Shown piece after piece: positions 60,571-64,000 of a stretch of DNA of 64,000 nucleotides. A program made the translations under genes and the position numbers. The stretch is from JASBTN01 sp965228805. Lineage in GTDB: Bacteria > Pseudomonadota > Alphaproteobacteria > Rhodobacterales > Rhodobacteraceae. Each line of letters opens with the position of its first letter. The stretch's first letter is position 1. The stretch is taken from NCBI RefSeq assembly GCF_965228805.1, contig NZ_CBDDIE010000003.1, forward strand, positions 1,798,001 through 1,862,000. Direction: 5' to 3'. The notes under the pieces are model-generated. The model was not told the origin of the DNA and did no database searches. It saw only the letters and a list, made by a program, of their open reading frames with translations.

Positions 60571-62922
60571 CTATTCGCCGTATGGCACCCAGACGGTCTT
60601 GACCTCGGTGGCCTGGGCCAGGAACTCGCGCCCTTCGCCTGCCACCCCGTACCAGTCGCGGCCCTTGGCATTGTTCACCCAGGTGCGTTTGACATTGCCC
60701 GCTGAGGCTTCCTCGATCAGGGCCGAGATATCCGCGCCGGAGTGGCTCCAGACCGCGTCCACGTCGAGGTGCCCGGCAAGTGTGCCCGCCAGTTCCGCGT
60801 GCGCCCCGGTCAGGATGTTCACCACGCCACCCGGCACGTCCGAGGTCTCCAGCACCTGATAGAAATCGGTGGCGGCCAGCGGGTAGGGTTCCGAGGCAAC
60901 GGCGACCACGCGGTTGCCCATGGCGATTGCGGGCGCCACCAGCGACACGAGGCCCAGAAGCGGCGTCTCATCCGGGCAGAAAGCGCCGATCACGCCCACG
61001 GGTTCGTTCATGGCGAGGGCCACGCCGCGCAGGGGCACGGGCTTCGCCGCGCCATCGAACTTGTCCGCCCAGGCACCGTAGCTGAACAGGCGAGACACGG
61101 CGGCCTCGACTTCGCGCGCGCCGTTTCGTTTGCCGGTCATCTGGTTGATGCGCTGGGCAAATTCCTCGGCACGGGCCGAGAGGTTCTCGGCGATATAGTA
61201 CAAGATCTGCGCGCGCAGATGGGCGGTGGTGCCGGACCAGGACTTGGCCGCATGGGCGGCCTCGACCGCGTTGCGGATGTCCTTGCGGTTGGCCAGCCCC
61301 ACGTGCCCCAGCAACACGCCCTTGGGCGACCAGACCGGCTGCGAATAGCCACCGTCAGGCCGCGCCTGCTTGCCGCCGACGAAGAATTTGGCGGTGCGGT
61401 CCAGCGCGTCGACCTTGGCGTCTTTCGGCGCAGCCACGGCGGCGATGGGCTTCAGCGCGACGGGCTTCGCACGGGGTTTGGTATAGGCCTGCAGCCCCTC
61501 CCAGCCGCCCTCGCGGCCAAAGCCGCTTTCACGCACACCGCCAAAGCCTGCGGCGGCGTCGAACATGTTGGTGCCGTTGACCCAGACCACGCCCGCGACC
61601 AGTTTCGGCGCGATATCCAGCGCCAGGTTCACGTTTTCGGACCAGACCGAGGCTGCCAGCCCGTAGCGGGTATTGTTGGCCACCGCGACCGCCTCGGAGG
61701 GCGTGCGGAAGGTGGTCGAGACCAGCACGGGGCCGAAGATTTCCTCCTGCATCAGGGTCGAGGCCTGGCTCAGCCCCGTGATCAGGGTGGGCGGATAGAA
61801 ACAGCCGTTTTCCGGCAGCTCGCAAGGTGCGCGGAACACGTCGCCTTCGCCTGCCGCGCTGTCGACCAGCGAGGTCACGGTCTGGAGCTGCACCGGGTCC
61901 ACCAGCGCACCCACGTCGATTACCTTGTCGAGCGGGTTGCCGACGCGCAGCCCTTCCATCCGGGCGCGCAGCTTGGCGTGGAAACGGTCGGCGACGCCTT
62001 CCTGCACCAACAGTCGCGAACCGGCGCAACAGACCTGGCCCTGGTTAAACCAGATCGCATCGACCAGTCCTTCAACGGCGCTGTCCAGATCGGCATCGTC
62101 GAAGACGATATAGGGCGACTTGCCGCCAAGTTCCAAGGTCAGCGCCTTGCCTGACCCGGCTGTGGCGCGGCGGATCAGGCGGCCCACCTCGGTCGAGCCT
62201 GTAAAGGCGATCTTGTCCACGTCGTCGTGGCTGCAAATCGCCTCGCCCACGCGGCCGTCGCCGGTGACGATGTTGACGACGCCCTTGGGCAGGCCGGCCT
62301 CCTGGCAGATCTGCGCGAAAAAGAGCGCGGTTAGCGAGGTGTATTCGGCGGGTTTCAGCACCACCGTGTTGCCCATGGCAATCGCAGGCGCGACCTTCCA
62401 GGCCAGCATCAGCAGCGGGAAGTTCCACGGGATGATCTGGCCGCAGACGCCCAGGGCCTCGCGATCGGGCAGCTCGGCATCCATCAGCTGGGCCATGCCC
62501 GCGTGGTAATAGAAATGGCGCGCGACCAGGGGGATGTCGATATCGCGGCTTTCGCGGATCGGCTTGCCGTTGTCGAGCGTCTCCAGCACCGCGAAAAGAC
62601 GCGCGTGTTTCTGCACCAGGCGGGCGAGCGCATAGAGGTATTTCGCGCGCTCATGCCCCGGGCGTTTCGACCAGGGGCCGAAGGCGCGGCGTGCGGCGGT
62701 GACGGCGGCGTCCACATCATCCGGCGTGGCTTGGGTCAGATGGGCCAGTACCTCACCGGTGGCGGGGTTCTTGGCCTCGAAGCTGTTACCCATCGCGCCC
62801 ATCTTGCCGTCGATGAACGACCCGAAGGCGCGGCCCGCGCCGTCCAGCCAGGCCATCGCCTCGCCCGCGCTTTCCGGGGCCGGGCCGTAATCCATGGTTT
62901 CGAAGATTTCTTTGACGGTCAT
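60571..62922 (-). CDS. Two-domain (ALDH16-type) aldehyde dehydrogenase
   Basis: The 783-residue protein contains two aldehyde dehydrogenase units. The first (about 40-490) has Glu264 in LELGGKS and Cys298 in GQVCCAGS, so it is catalytically complete. The second (about 510-783) keeps the fold text (NEPVGVIGAFCPDETPLLGL) but is shortened and lacks the active-site Cys and LELGG, as in ALDH16 proteins. It is transcribed just after deoC (3-base gap), which makes acetaldehyde from deoxyribose-5-phosphate; oxidation of that acetaldehyde is the likely role. Confidence 0.88.
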   Translation of the reverse strand: MTVKEIFETMDYGPAPESAGEAMAWLDGAGRAFGSFIDGKMGAMGNSFEAKNPATGEVLAHLTQATPDDVDAAVTAARRAFGPWSKRPGHERAKYLYALARLVQKHARLFAVLETLDNGKPIRESRDIDIPLVARHFYYHAGMAQLMDAELPDREALGVCGQIIPWNFPLLMLAWKVAPAIAMGNTVVLKPAEYTSLTALFFAQICQEAGLPKGVVNIVTGDGRVGEAICSHDDVDKIAFTGSTEVGRLIRRATAGSGKALTLELGGKSPYIVFDDADLDSAVEGLVDAIWFNQGQVCCAGSRLLVQEGVADRFHAKLRARMEGLRVGNPLDKVIDVGALVDPVQLQTVTSLVDSAAGEGDVFRAPCELPENGCFYPPTLITGLSQASTLMQEEIFGPVLVSTTFRTPSEAVAVANNTRYGLAASVWSENVNLALDIAPKLVAGVVWVNGTNMFDAAAGFGGVRESGFGREGGWEGLQAYTKPRAKPVALKPIAAVAAPKDAKVDALDRTAKFFVGGKQARPDGGYSQPVWSPKGVLLGHVGLANRKDIRNAVEAAHAAKSWSGTTAHLRAQILYYIAENLSARAEEFAQRINQMTGKRNGAREVEAAVSRLFSYGAWADKFDGAAKPVPLRGVALAMNEPVGVIGAFCPDETPLLGLVSLVAPAIAMGNRVVAVASEPYPLAATDFYQVLETSDVPGGVVNILTGAHAELAGTLAGHLDVDAVWSHSGADISALIEEASAGNVKRTWVNNAKGRDWYGVAGEGREFLAQATEVKTVWVPYGE

Positions 62923-62925
62923 GGC

Positions 62926-63942
62926 TTACCCCATGGGATGACGGTAGGAGGCCGAATACTGGCCGGTGACATGGTGTTCCAGCTGGCGTTCGATATCGCC
63001 CAGCAGCGACGAGGCGCCGAAGCGGAACAGGTCCGGTTGCAGCCAGCGGTCGCCCAGCTCGTCCTTCATCAGGGCGAGGTAGGTGATCGCGTCCTTGGCC
63101 TTGGAAATCCCGCCCGCGGGCTTGTAACCAACGCGATACCCGGTGCGTTCATGATAGTCGCGGATCGCGCGGATCATGGTGAGGCTGACGGGCAGGGTGG
63201 CGTTCACGCTTTCCTTGCCGGTCGAGGTCTTGATGAAATCGGCGCCGGCCATCATGCAAACCAGGCTGGCGCGGGCGACATTGCGCAGGCTGCCCAGTTC
63301 GCCGGTGGCCAGGATCGCCTTGACATGCGCCTCGCCACAGGCCTCGCGGAAGGCCTTCATCTCGTCATAAAGCGCCTGCCAGTCGCCGGTCAGCACGTGG
63401 CGGCGGGAGATCACGATGTCGATCTCATGGGCGCCGGCCTTCACGCTTTCGCGGATTTCCTCGAGCCGCAGGTGGAAGGGGGACAGGCCCGCCGGGAAGC
63501 CGGTCGAGACGGCGGCCACAGGAATGCCGGTGCCCTTCAGCGCGTCGACGGCGGGTTCGATCATGTCGTGATAGACACAGACTGCGCCGGTGGTAATGGC
63601 CTCGACGCCAAGCGTGTCCAGGATGTCCGGGCGCACCGGCTGGGCGGCCTTGGCGCAGAGGCGCCGCACCCGGCCGGCCGTGTCGTCACCGGCCAGGGTG
63701 GTCAGGTCGATGCAGGTGATCGCCTTCAAAAGCCAGGCGGCCTGGTGGCTTTTCTTGACCGAGCGGCGCCCGGGCAGGGTCTTGCAGCGCCGTTCGATGG
63801 CCGAAGTATTGGCCTGCACGGCGCGCACCCAGTCCATGTCAAGCGCCATGCCCGGGTTGCGCGGTTCGGTCACCTGCGGCAGTTGGGCGGTGCCGGATGC
63901 ACTCTTTGCCGCTGCGGCGGTGGGGGTGGTGTCGGTCTGCAC
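62926..63942 (-). CDS. deoC: Deoxyribose-phosphate aldolase
   Basis: The 338-residue class I aldolase splits 2-deoxyribose-5-phosphate into acetaldehyde and glyceraldehyde-3-phosphate. Motifs are DLTTLAGDDT, the Schiff-base lysine in DFIKTSTGKE and the second lysine in VGYKPAGGIS. Its long N-terminal extension (LPQVTEPRNPGMALDMDWV) is typical of the longer DeoC subfamily. A GTG at 63942 is preceded by GAGGGATC and is preferred over an ATG at 63984 that lacks a ribosome site; the start is not certain. It heads the deoC-aldehyde dehydrogenase operon. Confidence 0.93.
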   Translation of the reverse strand: MQTDTTPTAAAAKSASGTAQLPQVTEPRNPGMALDMDWVRAVQANTSAIERRCKTLPGRRSVKKSHQAAWLLKAITCIDLTTLAGDDTAGRVRRLCAKAAQPVRPDILDTLGVEAITTGAVCVYHDMIEPAVDALKGTGIPVAAVSTGFPAGLSPFHLRLEEIRESVKAGAHEIDIVISRRHVLTGDWQALYDEMKAFREACGEAHVKAILATGELGSLRNVARASLVCMMAGADFIKTSTGKESVNATLPVSLTMIRAIRDYHERTGYRVGYKPAGGISKAKDAITYLALMKDELGDRWLQPDLFRFGASSLLGDIERQLEHHVTGQYSASYRHPMG

Positions 63943-64000
63943 GGGGGATCCCTCGGATTTTGACAGTCCGGCCCAAGGTCGCATGGGCGGAAAGGATTGG

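Overview
The window looks like a chromosomal segment of an alphaproteobacterium of the family Rhodobacteraceae (Roseobacter group). The evidence is high G+C coding sequence, an ethylmalonyl-CoA pathway pair (ccr and ecm), a LuxI/LuxR quorum-sensing pair, a GlnK-AmtB pair, and several families largely confined to this group (DUF1523, a DUF6638-like protein, TIGR02186 with a TauE/SafE permease). No rRNA, tRNA, CRISPR array, insertion sequence or prophage was seen. The segment is densely packed, and operon genes often overlap by 1-11 bases.

Layout. 1-3310 (minus): aldo/keto reductase (cut by the window edge), deoD, an SDR oxidoreductase and a RecD-like helicase. 3388-5042 (minus): luxI, luxR and a small ORF overlapping the start of luxR. 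5325-10853: ccr, plsB-like acyltransferase, a small exported protein and ecm. 11154-18382 (minus): TIGR02186/TSUP pair, then a purine-nucleoside uptake operon (BMP binding protein, ATPase, two permeases, trimeric PNP) behind a RutR-like palindrome. 18593-20564 (minus): rimI, tsaB, GFA protein and nfuA behind an Irr-like palindrome. 20740-27756: DEAD-box helicase, universal stress protein, PBP1A, glnK, amtB. 28006-38568: aminotransferase, sulfurtransferase, transporters, fghA, NnrS, rpmG, SGNH hydrolase, P-loop protein, BI-1 protein, DUF1127 and a LysR regulator. 38575-43812: quinone oxidoreductase, XRE regulator, hisN-like phosphatase, 8-oxoguanine deaminase-like enzyme, yebC. 43973-44911 is a low-G+C, TTG-started DUF4238 gene that looks recently acquired. 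45019-52648: DMT exporter, ABC binding protein, panB-panC, two M20 peptidases and a broken small gene. 52817-60262 is an eight-gene operon of mostly uncharacterised proteins: a TelA-like coiled-coil protein, an AAA+ ATPase, four small or bitopic membrane proteins and two soluble unknowns. 60571-63942 (minus): two-domain ALDH16-type aldehyde dehydrogenase and deoC.

Functional themes. Nucleoside scavenging recurs: BMP-type uptake, two unrelated purine nucleoside phosphorylases, deoC with an aldehyde dehydrogenase, and a guanine-type deaminase. C2 and C3 acyl-CoA assimilation is represented by ccr and ecm.

The least explained content is intergenic. (i) An element of about 140-150 bp has perfect 20- or 26-bp inverted arms, an interior of exactly 98 bp in two copies, and outer arms that differ between copies yet stay complementary. 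(ii) A second hairpin family also has covarying arms (22818-22908 and 60263-60344). (iii) A 22-bp motif, GGATAyTT-N4-GAAAGATGAAA, occurs three times, each next to GC hairpins. (iv) A 44-bp tandem array of hairpins lies upstream of the deaminase gene. The uncharacterised operon at 52817-60262 and the covarying palindromes are the best candidates for undescribed biology.
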